DNA of 64,000 bases, from assembly GCF_002979755.1 (NCBI RefSeq), contig NZ_PCPP01000001.1, positions 2,512,665 to 2,576,664 on the forward strand, written 5' to 3'. The notes under the pieces were generated by a model. That model worked only from the letters and a program-made list of their open reading frames with translations, made no database searches and was not told where the DNA came from. This stretch comes from Chryseobacterium culicis (GTDB taxonomy: Bacteria > Bacteroidota > Bacteroidia > Flavobacteriales > Weeksellaceae). The translations under genes and the position numbers were made by a program. Shown one piece after another: positions 10,352-20,243 of this stretch. The first letter of the stretch is position 1. The number at the start of each line of letters is the position of its first letter.

Positions 10352-11323
10352 ATGATCAATACTATTAAATTTTTCTGGGAAGTTCTTAAAGATACATTTA
10401 CTGAATGGAACAATTCTACTGCATCAAAAGATTCAGCAAGTCTTGCCTATTATGCTATCTTTTCTATTCCGGGATTATTGATTATTATTATCTGGGTACT
10501 TGGAAATTTCTTTGGTGAAGAAGCCATCCGCGGGCAGATCAGCACACAAATCAGCGGTATCATGGGGCCGGATGTGGCAAAAAGTATCGAAGGTATGCTG
10601 GCTGGTGCCCTTATTGATAAAAAGAATATTTTTATGAAAGCGGTAGGAGTCGGATCATTGGTTTTCGGTTCTACAACCCTCTTCTTTCAGCTTCAGCATT
10701 CTTTAAATACACTTTGGGAAGTAGAAGCTGCCCCAAAGAAAGCGTTGCTTAAATTTTTACTGGACAGAGCGAATTCTTTAGGGATGATTCTTATTCTGGG
10801 ATTTCTTCTGATGATCACCATGATTTTATCTTCTCTGATCAGTCTGTTTAATACGATTATCACCCAATATTTTGGTTTTGAAACGTATATGCTGGTAGAA
10901 ACCGTGAATTTCGCTGTAGGCTTTGGACTTGTCATGCTCTTATTTGCTTTAATGTTTAAAGTTTTGCCGGATGTTTTGGTCAGCTGGAAACCGGTTTGGA
11001 AAGGAGCTTTTCTCACTACTGTTTTATTTACGCTGGGAAAATTTTTATTAAGTCTTTATTTTAATCAGGTAAAACCTACCTCAGCCTTTGGTGCTGCCGG
11101 AACTGTTATTCTGATTATGATGTGGATCAATTATTCCTGTATGCTGATATTCTTTGGCGCAGAATTTACCAAAGTTTACACTTACAAAAAAGGATATAAA
11201 GTTATTCTTTCCAAACATGCACGGTGGACTCCAGCCAAACTGTACGCTGATAGTTTGAAACAGATGAAGGATAATCAAGAAGAGACCAAAAGTCCAGAAA
11301 CTTCGGAATCAAAACAATCTTAG
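10352..11323 (+). CDS. YihY/BrkB-family inner-membrane protein
   Basis: About 323 residues with around six membrane helices (for example LAYYAIFSIPGLLIIIIWVLG and SLGMILILGFLLMITMILSSL), typical of the YihY/virulence factor BrkB family, once wrongly called RNase BN. Some relatives have been linked to envelope lipid handling or export; the substrate is not known here. I start it at ATG 10352, one base after the tamL stop, rather than at 10316 inside tamL. The C-terminus is charged and cytoplasmic-looking. The gene ends before a bidirectional terminator. Confidence 0.87.
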   Translation: MINTIKFFWEVLKDTFTEWNNSTASKDSASLAYYAIFSIPGLLIIIIWVLGNFFGEEAIRGQISTQISGIMGPDVAKSIEGMLAGALIDKKNIFMKAVGVGSLVFGSTTLFFQLQHSLNTLWEVEAAPKKALLKFLLDRANSLGMILILGFLLMITMILSSLISLFNTIITQYFGFETYMLVETVNFAVGFGLVMLLFALMFKVLPDVLVSWKPVWKGAFLTTVLFTLGKFLLSLYFNQVKPTSAFGAAGTVILIMMWINYSCMLIFFGAEFTKVYTYKKGYKVILSKHARWTPAKLYADSLKQMKDNQEETKSPETSESKQS

Positions 11324-11345
11324 TATTAAATAGATCTATAATAAA

Positions 11346-11372
11346 AAAGCCTCCTGAAATTCAGGAGGCTTT
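11346..11372. terminator. Bidirectional terminator between yihY and argS
   Basis: GCCTCCTGA (11349-11357) pairs with TCAGGAGGC (11361-11369), flanked by A-runs on the left and T-runs on the right. It can stop both the rightward tamB-tamL-yihY transcript and the leftward argS transcript. Confidence 0.85.
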
Positions 11373-11378
11373 CTATTT

Positions 11379-13139
11379 TTACATTCTGTTTACCGTTCCG
11401 ATTCCCAGCAACTCTAACGATTTTTTGATCGTCTTTGCTGTGATATCTGAAACATTTAAACGGAATTGTTTTACGTTTTCATCTTCCTGATTCAGAATTG
11501 GATTATTCTGATAGAAAGAATTATATGCCTTAACAAGATCGTAAACGTAGTTGGCAACCAAAGCCGGGCTTAATGTTTCCGCTGATTTAGCGACAACAGT
11601 TTTAAAGTTGGTCAACTGCATAATCAATTCCTTTTCGGATTGATTCAATTCAATATCTGCAGTCTCTGTTTGTAAAGCACCTGCTTTAGACAATAACGAC
11701 TGAATACGTGCATAGGTATATTGAATAAACGGACCTGTATTTCCATTAAAATCAATACTTTCTGCAGGATTGAAAAGCATTTTTTTCTTAGGATCTACTT
11801 TAAGCATGAAATATTTCAATGCTCCCAATCCTACTGTTTCATAAGATGCTTCTTTATCTTCTTCTGAAAGAGTTTCTAATTTTCCTAACTCCTGGGCCTT
11901 AGATTTTGCCGTTTCGTACATCTCCTGCATCAAATCATCTGCATCTACTACAGTTCCTTCACGGGATTTCATTTTACCTTCAGGAAGTTCTACCATTCCA
12001 TAAGAAAGGTGGAACAGCTGATCTGCCCATTCATACCCTAATTTTTTCAGGATTTTAAATAAAACCTGGAAGTGATAATCCTGTTCATTTCCTACGGTAT
12101 AGATCAGCTTTTGGATATTATTTTGCTTGAAACGCTCTACTGCAGTACCAAGATCCTGTGTCATATAAACTGATGTACCGTCTGAACGAAGCAATAGCTT
12201 TTGATCAAGTCCCTCATCGGTAAGGTCACACCAAACAGAACCATCTTCTTTCTGATACAAAACTCCTTTATCTAATCCCGCCTGGATAAGATCTTTTCCT
12301 AAAATGTAAGTATTGCTTTCATATTGAACCTGATCAAAATCAACGCCTAATCTTTTATAGGTTTCATTGAATCCTTTGTAAACCCATGAATTCATTTCCG
12401 CCCAAAGTGCTCTTACAGTTTCTTCACCACTTTCCCAATCCAAAAGCATTTTCTGAGCTTCTTTCATCACCGGAGCATCTTTTTTCGCCTGCTCCTCTCC
12501 TACACCTTGGTTTACAAGATCTGCAATTTCTTTTTTGTAGTTTTTATCAAATTCTACATAGTAGTTTCCTACAAATTTGTCTCCTTTGGTATTGGTTGTT
12601 TCAGGAGTTGCTCCGTTTCCGAATTTTTCCCAAGCCAACATAGATTTACAGATATGAATTCCTCTGTCGTTGATGATCTGAGTTTTAATCACATCATATC
12701 CGGCTTCTTTTAAAATCTGAGCTACTGAAAATCCTAATAAATTATTTCTGATATGCCCCAAGTGAAGTGGTTTATTAGTATTCGGTGAAGAATATTCTAC
12801 CATCACTGTAGCATTTTTCTTTTCTATTGTAGAGAAGTTCTTAGTTACTGATCTGAAGTTGTCTACAAACAATTGGTTTTTAACTTTAACATTCAGGAAA
12901 CCTTTTACCACATTAAAGCTTTCAAAAATTTCCGTCTGCTCTGTCAAAGCTTCACCTAATTCAACCCCGATGCTTTCAGGATTTTTTTTCAATTGTTTTA
13001 CCAACGGAAAAGTGACAATGGTAAAATCGCCCTCAAATTCCGTTTTATTTTCCTGAACTTCCAGCTTGATGTCTTTTAACTGATATACGTTTAAAATGAC
13101 CTCCGAAAGTTTTTCTTCTATAATATATTTAATATTCAT
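11379..13139 (-). CDS. argS: Arginyl-tRNA synthetase
   Basis: Class I aminoacyl-tRNA synthetase charging tRNA-Arg, 586 residues, the normal length. The N-terminal Arg-tRNA-synthetase domain is followed by the catalytic core with the HIGH-type motif PLHLGH (about residues 123-128) and a degenerate KMSKS loop, GKMKSREGT (about residue 395). The C-terminal DALR anticodon-binding domain contains FIQYTYARIQSLL and ends in the family-typical LGIGTVNRM. It is transcribed alone from a TAnnTTTG promoter at 13212-13219. Confidence 0.96.
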   Translation of the reverse strand: MNIKYIIEEKLSEVILNVYQLKDIKLEVQENKTEFEGDFTIVTFPLVKQLKKNPESIGVELGEALTEQTEIFESFNVVKGFLNVKVKNQLFVDNFRSVTKNFSTIEKKNATVMVEYSSPNTNKPLHLGHIRNNLLGFSVAQILKEAGYDVIKTQIINDRGIHICKSMLAWEKFGNGATPETTNTKGDKFVGNYYVEFDKNYKKEIADLVNQGVGEEQAKKDAPVMKEAQKMLLDWESGEETVRALWAEMNSWVYKGFNETYKRLGVDFDQVQYESNTYILGKDLIQAGLDKGVLYQKEDGSVWCDLTDEGLDQKLLLRSDGTSVYMTQDLGTAVERFKQNNIQKLIYTVGNEQDYHFQVLFKILKKLGYEWADQLFHLSYGMVELPEGKMKSREGTVVDADDLMQEMYETAKSKAQELGKLETLSEEDKEASYETVGLGALKYFMLKVDPKKKMLFNPAESIDFNGNTGPFIQYTYARIQSLLSKAGALQTETADIELNQSEKELIMQLTNFKTVVAKSAETLSPALVANYVYDLVKAYNSFYQNNPILNQEDENVKQFRLNVSDITAKTIKKSLELLGIGTVNRM

Positions 13140-13211
13140 GTTTCTAAATTCTCTTTTTAATGCTTATTGCCGAAACATTTTACCGTGTGTTTCCGCTCAA
13201 AATCCAAGTTA

Positions 13212-13219
13212 CAAATATA
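13212..13219 (-). promoter_or_regulatory. Probable -7 box (TATATTTG) of argS
   Basis: On the minus strand this reads TATATTTG, a full match to TAnnTTTG, about 73 bases upstream of the argS ATG. Confidence 0.55.
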
Positions 13220-13230
13220 CGGAAATAAAA

Positions 13231-13250
13231 AAACCGCCCGAAGGCGGTTT
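13231..13250 (-). terminator. Terminator of the susC1-susD1-lipoprotein operon
   Basis: AAACCGCC (13231-13238) and GGCGGTTT (13243-13250) flank a four-base loop, CGAA on + and stable TTCG on -. On the minus strand the hairpin is followed by a T-rich run, so it terminates the leftward operon ending at 13270. An almost identical hairpin follows the second SusC/SusD pair. Confidence 0.88.
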
Positions 13251-13269
13251 TATAGGTAAACAAGAATAT

Positions 13270-13719
13270 TTATTCTTTTCTGAAAACAAGGACAGCCTCG
13301 TCATTCCCAGGCGTATTATCCAGGTTTTTACTGTTGTCATTAATTCTTAGTTCGGTACTGGAATAAGAATCTATTTCTTTTTTCAATGTCTTGGAAACTC
13401 CTGCTTCTGTGTAAGTAAGAGTTAATGTCTGATACATTTTATCAAAAGTCCATTTTCCTCCAAAAGAATCAAACAGATTACAATTTCCGGAAGAAGATGA
13501 TACATCATATCTTTCATAAGATCCAGAGAAATCTTGATTTATAAAGATGAATCCTTTCTTTTCGCAATCAGTCAGCACAATATCTTTACCTTTGAATTCA
13601 TACTTATATGGTTTCCAGCTTCCATTAATACTTACCTCTTCATTTACCACTGCACGATCATCATCATTTGAACATGATGCAATACTCATTAAAAGAAGAA
13701 TTCCTATAAAAAATCTCAT
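13270..13719 (-). CDS. Small lipoprotein, lipocalin-like domain
   Basis: A 149-residue protein with a lipoprotein signal (lipobox IASC, Cys16) followed by an acidic SNDDD stretch, as in many Bacteroidota surface or outer-membrane lipoproteins. The remainder (NGSWKPYKYEF through WTFDKMYQTLTLTY to the end) looks like a small beta-rich lipocalin-like (Lipocalin_5-type) domain. It is the third gene of the susC1-susD1 operon, 56 bases after susD1, so it may be an accessory surface lipoprotein of that uptake system. The ligand is unknown. Confidence 0.75.
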   Translation of the reverse strand: MRFFIGILLLMSIASCSNDDDRAVVNEEVSINGSWKPYKYEFKGKDIVLTDCEKKGFIFINQDFSGSYERYDVSSSSGNCNLFDSFGGKWTFDKMYQTLTLTYTEAGVSKTLKKEIDSYSSTELRINDNSKNLDNTPGNDEAVLVFRKE

Positions 13720-13775
13720 ATAAAAGTTTTTATATTCTTCAAGCCATAAACAGGCTTGAAGAAATATTATTTAAA

Positions 13776-15236
13776 TTAAAATTTATCCCAAAATATTTTA
13801 GTTGATACTTTATCACCTCCAATTTTTGAAGCCGCAGCATTCACATTTTTAGAGTTAAGAAGATATTCCTGATCAGAATAACGCATTCTTACAGGCACTG
13901 ATTCTACTACAGAACCTCCTGGATTTTGAAATACAGGGAAATCTAATCTTCTGGCAAAGTTCCATGCCTGGAATCCTTTATTGAACATTGCTATCCATGC
14001 CTGCTCCCCAACAGATTTTTTCCAATTGGCAGCATTATATGGGTTGGCAGCAATAAATGCATTTGCAGTAGGAGCATCGATACCGTACTCAGTCATTGAT
14101 GCGGTAATAGCAGCTGTATATAAATTAGCAGCAGTATCTCCAACATTAAAGCCTCTTGCAGCAGCTTCAGTTCTTAAAAACTGGATTTCAGAAAAATCTA
14201 ATAAAAAGCCTTGTGCATTTTCACCTGAAATAGCATTTGTAAAGTGAGAATAGCTACTGAAAATATTCTGATCTCCATACACACCACCTACATAAGCACC
14301 CGCAACCTTTGTAAACCATGTTGCTCTTCTCGGATCTGAAGTTGTGTTCATAAAATCAACAAGAATATCAGACGGAATAAAGTCATTTCTACCTGACTGA
14401 ATTACATCCTGATAAACAGGGTTTGACAATAATCCTGATGGGAACGTCTGCAGTCCGAAATTATCTGCCTTTTCAGTAAATAATCCTGCGGTATAAGCAG
14501 CTTCTGCATAAGTTTTAGCCAATGCCGGATCGCTATCTGCCAAAGTTACTGCCATTCTGAATTTCAAAGAATTCCCCATTTTCTTCCACTTGTTCATATC
14601 TCCTTTGTAGATCAAATCATTAGTATATCCACTACCAGAAGTATTAATCATAGCGATTGCAGCATCAATTCTTTTAATAAGATCCAGATATACTGTTTTG
14701 GCATCATCATAAGGAATTTCCGCACTTCCCGGATTCTCTGCTGTAGCTTTTAATGCTCCAAAATAAGGAATATCCCCATAAGTATCCACTAAATTAGCCC
14801 ATGCATACACATTTACCAATTCAATCATAGCAATACTATTGTTTTTGGTAATAGCATCTACGCCTTCACTATCAAGAAATCTTCTTGCATCTCTTAGTGC
14901 GGATAATACTCCCGGCGAGTTAATTGTTGCTGATGCTGATGCCATCATTCGATTATAATGATTCCTTGGAATTGGTCTTGTCACCATATCATAATTGGTT
15001 TCATCAGTATAAGTAGTTTCTGACCACTGCTGCGTAAAAAACCTAGTAATATTACGGTTTACATTGGCAGACAATAACTGATCAAGAAGTGCATGTTCTG
15101 CACTGGCAAAAAGTACTCCTGAAGGAACTTCGGTTGGATGTTTAGGATCTTCATTCAGTGAAGTAATGTCTCTTTCACACGATGTAAATGTTAACGTTAA
15201 TGAAGCTAAACCTATAATTAAAAATAATTTTTTCAT
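13776..15236 (-). CDS. SusD/RagB-like nutrient-binding outer-membrane lipoprotein (pair 1)
   Basis: A 486-residue surface lipoprotein of the SusD superfamily that caps the SusC barrel and binds the nutrient. The signal peptide ends in FTSC (Cys20). The protein has the alpha-helical TPR-like fold sequence of the SusD-like_2 branch (VNVYAWANLVDTYGDIPYF; KMGNSLKFRMAVTLADSDP) and a typical C-terminus with MRYSDQEYLLN. It starts 3 bases after the susC1 stop. The substrate cannot be inferred because no hydrolase or transporter gene is linked. Confidence 0.9.
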   Translation of the reverse strand: MKKLFLIIGLASLTLTFTSCERDITSLNEDPKHPTEVPSGVLFASAEHALLDQLLSANVNRNITRFFTQQWSETTYTDETNYDMVTRPIPRNHYNRMMASASATINSPGVLSALRDARRFLDSEGVDAITKNNSIAMIELVNVYAWANLVDTYGDIPYFGALKATAENPGSAEIPYDDAKTVYLDLIKRIDAAIAMINTSGSGYTNDLIYKGDMNKWKKMGNSLKFRMAVTLADSDPALAKTYAEAAYTAGLFTEKADNFGLQTFPSGLLSNPVYQDVIQSGRNDFIPSDILVDFMNTTSDPRRATWFTKVAGAYVGGVYGDQNIFSSYSHFTNAISGENAQGFLLDFSEIQFLRTEAAARGFNVGDTAANLYTAAITASMTEYGIDAPTANAFIAANPYNAANWKKSVGEQAWIAMFNKGFQAWNFARRLDFPVFQNPGGSVVESVPVRMRYSDQEYLLNSKNVNAAASKIGGDKVSTKIFWDKF

Positions 15237-15239
15237 TTT

Positions 15240-18197
15240 CTAGAATTTTAAAGTTAAATCTATTCCAATATCACGAGTAGTAGGTAACACTCCAATAGAA
15301 TTACCTTTAGCCCCTAAACCATTCCCCGTACCCGCTTCCGGATCTGCATAAGGTAAGTTTTTGTGAATAATCCAAAGGTTTCTTCCTACAATTGAAATTT
15401 TTGCATCACGAATAGAAGTATTGGCAAGAATTGATTTAGGAAGGCTATATCCTATACTTGCTTCTCTCAATTTTACGTAAGATGCATCATAAACAAATCT
15501 TTTATTAGGCATTCTTCTATATCCGTCAACGTTACCAAAAGATCCAGGATTGATTGTAGGTGTTGTATTCACATTCCCATTTGGATTAACCCCAGGATGT
15601 ACAAATCCACCTTCTCTGTAATCAGCAGTTTCGGCATAAAGACCAGTTGCCAATCCGTAATACATATCAGTAGAGAATACATCTCCTCCTTTTTTCACAT
15701 CAATAAGGAAACTTACTGTGAAATCTTTATAACGGAAACTGTTTCTAATACCACCTACCCAATCTGGGGTGATATTTCCAATAACCTGATTATTATTTCT
15801 TAAATAACGACCTGTAGCAGGATCTATTACTTTATCTCCATTAGCATTGTACACATAATCTGATCCTACTAAAGCACCAAAAGATTCTCCAACACGTGCA
15901 TTAAGGGAAACTCCTCCTTGGTAACTTGCCATCAAGTAATTCTGAGAATCACCATTTAATGCAATAACTTTATTTTCATTTTTAGACCAGTTCACGTTAA
16001 CATCCCATGTAAAATTTTCTGTCTTAAATGGCGTACCGTTTAACTGTACTTCAACCCCTTTATTGTCAATCTGCCCTGCATTTACAAGGAACGTTCTATA
16101 TCCTGTTGCAGAAGAAACCGGCAAGTTGATAATCTGGTCAAATGTTCTTGTTTTATAGATTGCGATATCAAAACCTAACCTGTTTTTGAAAAACTGTGCT
16201 TCCATACCGAATTCAGTTTCCTTAGATCTTTGAGGTTTTAGGTTTGGATTTGCAAGGAAGTAAGGCTGATCAAATAGACCTTCACCTCTTGCTTTGAAAG
16301 TATTAACCAATCTGTAATTATTCGTAGAAGAACCTACTTCAGCATAGTTTGCTCTCAATTTCCAGAAGCTTAGCCAAGGTTGTTTTACAAACTCTGATAG
16401 AATAACAGCACCGGTTACAGAAGGATATCCATAGCTGTTATTTCCTTTCGGAAGGTTGGAAGATTGGTCTACACGATAAGTACCATCTACAAATAAAAAG
16501 TTTTTATATCCGAAAGATGCCGTAGCATATAAACTCGAAGTAACCCATTTTGAATAATTTTCATCAGGCGGAAGGATTGTTCTTATTGAGTTGGATATTG
16601 CAAACAGCCCAGGCTTAGATAAACCTCCTTCTGTGCTCATATAAATATTGTCAATAAGATTTCTTCTTACGTTCCCCCCTGCGATACCGCTAACACTTAA
16701 GTCTGAAGTAATATCGAACTTATAATTAGCAAATAAATCAAAGTTGATCTCAGTATTTTTCACATTGGTTCTTGCATATCCTGAGCTCACATTAAGCTGT
16801 GAAGCCCCGAATGCCTGAGGAAGAGAACCATTCATTAATCTCTCTTCTACAACCATCTGTAAATCATCGTAAGATAATTTCCCTGTAATTCCAAAATTCT
16901 TAGAAACATCATATTTCAACTGAGCATAGCTGAATATTCTGGTTCTGTCATCAGACTGATAATTCTGATATCTCTGGAAATATGGGTTATTCCAATACTG
17001 AGGAGTTCCATCTGCGGCTGTAGATCTATTCCAGGAAAAATTACTGTTTCCATTATTAGCATAAGCATCTCTTAATGCTAGCACATCTACGTTTGTCTGC
17101 CACCACTGTCTGAAACCGGTAACAACGTTGTCAGAATATCCTGTTTCGTTACGACCTTTTGTGTCCTGTAAAGTTAAAGTTGTGAAAACAGAGGCATGTA
17201 GCTTATCTGTGAAATCGTGATTAAATTTCGCTGAAATTGTATTTTTTCTCAGCTCTGAATTAGGCATCAGACCATTAGAAAGCATATTGGAATATGATAA
17301 GGAAAGGTTTGAAGTTTTATTTCCTTTTTCAATGGTGATCGTATTAATGTATGTGACTGGTGTTTCAAAGAATTTAATAGGTCCGTTTTTCGCGGCAACC
17401 CAAGGTGTGGCTTTTCCATAGTTTGGAGAAGAAGGATCAAATGAATCCCATTGGTAAACCAATTGATTAGGATTAAATGCCGGTCCGTAAGATGCATCAT
17501 CTACAAAGTTAGCATAATTATAGCCTCCAGGACCTGCGGCTTCATTCCATGCCTGGCCACCATATCCTGCTCCGTATTTTTTCTGATAAGTAGGGAATGT
17601 AGATTTATCAATAAATCCCGCTGTAATTCCTGAATTTAAAGTAACTCCCCAGCTTCCGTCGTTATTTCCTCTTCCGCTTTTAGTTACAATCAGGATTACC
17701 CCATCACTTCCTCTTTCACCATACAAAGCAGATGCAGCAGCACCTTTCAACACGTTTACAGATTCTATATCCTCCTGGTTGATGTCTGAAAGAAAGTTAC
17801 CATAATCGAATGTAGATCCGGTTACAGTATTATTATTAACTGGAGAACCATCAATTACAATAAGTGGAGAACCTCCTGACAAAGATTTATATCCTCTGAT
17901 CAAAAGGTTTGCAGATCCGCCAAAGTTGTTGTTTGTATTTACCTGTAGTCCGGCTACCTTACCTGAAAGAAGAGATGCTACGTTACCGGTATTGGTAGTT
18001 CCACCGGTTAATTCTGCAGCTTTAACTTCTTCAGAAGCATAACCAAGAGATTTTTTCTCTCTTTTAATCCCGAGTGCAGTTACAACCACACCCTCAATTT
18101 CTTTTGTTTTAACAGTATCATTCTTTTGCTGGGCATTGGCAACAGCTATAGAAGAAGATACTACTAAAACAAGAAGACTTGCTGTTAGTTTCTTCAT
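15240..18197 (-). CDS. SusC/RagA-family TonB-linked outer-membrane transporter (pair 1)
   Basis: A 985-residue TonB-dependent beta-barrel that imports a nutrient delivered by the adjacent SusD-like lipoprotein. A signal peptide (about 1-22) is followed quickly by a TonB-box-like KEIEGVVVTALGI segment and the plug domain, with SusC signatures (LSGKVAGLQVNT; NVLKGAAASALYGERGSDGVILIVTKSG). The N-terminal carboxypeptidase-regulatory-like domain of many SusC proteins is absent. The barrel ends in a terminal aromatic strand (IGIDLTLKF). First gene of a susC-susD-lipoprotein operon. Confidence 0.94.
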   Translation of the reverse strand: MKKLTASLLVLVVSSSIAVANAQQKNDTVKTKEIEGVVVTALGIKREKKSLGYASEEVKAAELTGGTTNTGNVASLLSGKVAGLQVNTNNNFGGSANLLIRGYKSLSGGSPLIVIDGSPVNNNTVTGSTFDYGNFLSDINQEDIESVNVLKGAAASALYGERGSDGVILIVTKSGRGNNDGSWGVTLNSGITAGFIDKSTFPTYQKKYGAGYGGQAWNEAAGPGGYNYANFVDDASYGPAFNPNQLVYQWDSFDPSSPNYGKATPWVAAKNGPIKFFETPVTYINTITIEKGNKTSNLSLSYSNMLSNGLMPNSELRKNTISAKFNHDFTDKLHASVFTTLTLQDTKGRNETGYSDNVVTGFRQWWQTNVDVLALRDAYANNGNSNFSWNRSTAADGTPQYWNNPYFQRYQNYQSDDRTRIFSYAQLKYDVSKNFGITGKLSYDDLQMVVEERLMNGSLPQAFGASQLNVSSGYARTNVKNTEINFDLFANYKFDITSDLSVSGIAGGNVRRNLIDNIYMSTEGGLSKPGLFAISNSIRTILPPDENYSKWVTSSLYATASFGYKNFLFVDGTYRVDQSSNLPKGNNSYGYPSVTGAVILSEFVKQPWLSFWKLRANYAEVGSSTNNYRLVNTFKARGEGLFDQPYFLANPNLKPQRSKETEFGMEAQFFKNRLGFDIAIYKTRTFDQIINLPVSSATGYRTFLVNAGQIDNKGVEVQLNGTPFKTENFTWDVNVNWSKNENKVIALNGDSQNYLMASYQGGVSLNARVGESFGALVGSDYVYNANGDKVIDPATGRYLRNNNQVIGNITPDWVGGIRNSFRYKDFTVSFLIDVKKGGDVFSTDMYYGLATGLYAETADYREGGFVHPGVNPNGNVNTTPTINPGSFGNVDGYRRMPNKRFVYDASYVKLREASIGYSLPKSILANTSIRDAKISIVGRNLWIIHKNLPYADPEAGTGNGLGAKGNSIGVLPTTRDIGIDLTLKF

Positions 18198-18605
18198 ATC
18201 AAATTAATTTTTGTGACTGTACAAATTTGTAAAACTTTCTTAATACCACAAAGCAAAATTTAAAAAAAATACATATATTTTAATATTTTAAAACAAAAAC
18301 AATTAAATAAGTACTAAAATTAGTTAAAAAGTAAAGATTTAACAAAAACAAATTACTTAATTGTTAATTTCATTTAAGAAATAATAACAATCATTTAAAT
18401 TGATAATATCTATATTAGTTTGCAACCCTAAACAAGTTAAACAAATTGAATCTCAATAACTTGAAAACAATAAAAAGAAAAAAAACATCTATAATTTCCA
18501 CACGTGCTATGCTGTGCATATTTTTATAAACAAAAAAACTTTAGTCCTTAAAACAAAAAAAACCGCCCGAAGGCGGTAAAATATATTAAAATTGTTTTAT
18601 AAAAA
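18198..18605. other. AT-rich gap between the two SusC/SusD operons
   Basis: 408 bases without a gene. The right part holds the terminator of operon 2 (18562-18577). The left part holds the leader and promoter region of susC1. The minus-strand segment near 18221-18232 carries CAAATTTG, one base off the TAnnTTTG consensus. The 45 bases next to the susC1 start resemble the corresponding bases upstream of susC2. Confidence 0.6.
18562..18577 (-). terminator. Terminator of the susC2-susD2 operon
   Basis: ACCGCC (18562-18567) and GGCGGT (18572-18577) flank CGAA. On the minus strand a long T-run follows the hairpin. It is nearly identical to the hairpin at 13231-13250. Confidence 0.88.
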
Positions 18606-20225
18606 TTAGTTCTGATTCCAGAATGGAGTCGTTTGGTTCTTAGTAAAACACTGAGCATTTGAAATCTGAGGAACGTTCGCTGAGTTAGCTACATATTCAG
18701 ATGACGGATACATTAATCTGTATGGTTTATTAGGCTTCGCTGAAGTTGTTGCCATAGGGGTAACCGGGAAACCAGTTCTGTTATAATCAATGAAAGATTC
18801 CGTAGGGTTAATTCCTGCAGTAGCTAACCATTTTTGAGTCATGATCGCTTCAATCTTATTATCGTTAGTACCATTCCAACCTAAACCTACTTTAGCCTGA
18901 ATAGCAGTAATGTATGTAGCAGAAGTGCCCGCTGTAGCATATAGATAATCAAAAGATGCTTTGATACCATTTTCAAACTTAGTCTGACCATTAGAGAAGA
19001 TAGATGGATATCTAACAGCAGCTTCAGCCTGAAGGAAGTTACTCTCTGAACGTGTCATTAACACACCAGATTTCGCAGATCCAACCGATGTTAACTGAGC
19101 AGTAGTACTAGGGCTACCTTGACCAAATATCCAACCATTTCCAAATCTTGAAACCGTTGTAAGATCAGTCGGAGCTCCCGGCTGTCCTGGTGTAGCACCT
19201 TGTCTAACTCCTTTAACAACTGAAAGACCATTATAAGCAACTAATGAGAACATTCTTCCTCTTCTTGCATCAATGATACCATTAAATTTCTGATAAACAT
19301 TATCAGCCATATTATAAGGATTACCATTAAGACAAGTTGCAATATGCTCAGATGCTGTAAATAATGTATTATTCTGCAACTGAGAATTGGAACTGTTTCT
19401 CACATAGTATCCATAAAACGGGTTCTGCTGGTCATCATTAGCAGCACTGTACCCAGGATTTACTAAAACATCGCTATCTATAAAGTTTGCTCCTGCTAAA
19501 GTTTGAAGTTGCTGATCTCTAAAAGTAGCCAAAGAACCTGTTACCTTAGACATTCTAACTAACATTCTTAGTTTCACAGTATTCGCAAGACGCTTCCAGT
19601 TATCCATTGTTCCCTGGAAAACAATATCAGTAGCACCAAGTTCAAGTGCAGCAGCATTTCCGTTATCAATAAGAGTGATAGCATCATTCAGACCAAGAAT
19701 TAATGATCTGTAGATTTCCTCATCATTATCGTATTTTGGAGTTGCATTAGCCTGACCCATAAATGCCTGGCTATAAGGAGCATCACCATACAAATCTACA
19801 ATAGTCTGCATATAAAATGCTTTCATCACTTTTGCAGCAGCTACATAATTATCATATTTATGAGTAGAATTATCATATTTCTCAATAGCAACAAAGTTAC
19901 CTACGTTTCTGTATAATCCATCCCAGATCTGTGGATAAAAAGAACTATCTACATTTAATGTATATTCGTTACCAAATGGAGCTCCAAAAGAATAAGAGTT
20001 ACCAGCATAAGAGTTCATCATAAGCCCTCCAAATCTATTCATCCATGTAGCTTGTGTTCTATAAGTCTGAGCAACAGCACCAGGAAATAATAAAGTTGGT
20101 GTAATAGCTTCCGCATGAATATTATTTGGATTTTCATTAATATCCAGATAATGATCACATGAAGTCAACGTCATCGAGGCAACGATTAAACCAAGTATTG
20201 TATATTTAAATTTTTTCATTTTCAA
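18606..20225 (-). CDS. SusD/RagB-like nutrient-binding outer-membrane lipoprotein (pair 2)
   Basis: A 539-residue surface lipoprotein with lipobox LTSC (Cys23) and SusD-like_2 features: DINENPNNIHAEAITPTLLFPGAV after the signal, a TPR-like helical region (AAKVMKAFYMQTIVDLYGDAPY; WKRLANTVKLRMLVRMSKV) and SESNFLQAEAAVRYP. It lies 18 bases after susC2 and ends at a strong terminator. The ligand is unknown. Confidence 0.9.
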   Translation of the reverse strand: MKMKKFKYTILGLIVASMTLTSCDHYLDINENPNNIHAEAITPTLLFPGAVAQTYRTQATWMNRFGGLMMNSYAGNSYSFGAPFGNEYTLNVDSSFYPQIWDGLYRNVGNFVAIEKYDNSTHKYDNYVAAAKVMKAFYMQTIVDLYGDAPYSQAFMGQANATPKYDNDEEIYRSLILGLNDAITLIDNGNAAALELGATDIVFQGTMDNWKRLANTVKLRMLVRMSKVTGSLATFRDQQLQTLAGANFIDSDVLVNPGYSAANDDQQNPFYGYYVRNSSNSQLQNNTLFTASEHIATCLNGNPYNMADNVYQKFNGIIDARRGRMFSLVAYNGLSVVKGVRQGATPGQPGAPTDLTTVSRFGNGWIFGQGSPSTTAQLTSVGSAKSGVLMTRSESNFLQAEAAVRYPSIFSNGQTKFENGIKASFDYLYATAGTSATYITAIQAKVGLGWNGTNDNKIEAIMTQKWLATAGINPTESFIDYNRTGFPVTPMATTSAKPNKPYRLMYPSSEYVANSANVPQISNAQCFTKNQTTPFWNQN

Positions 20226-20243
20226 GTAATAATTAATTAAATT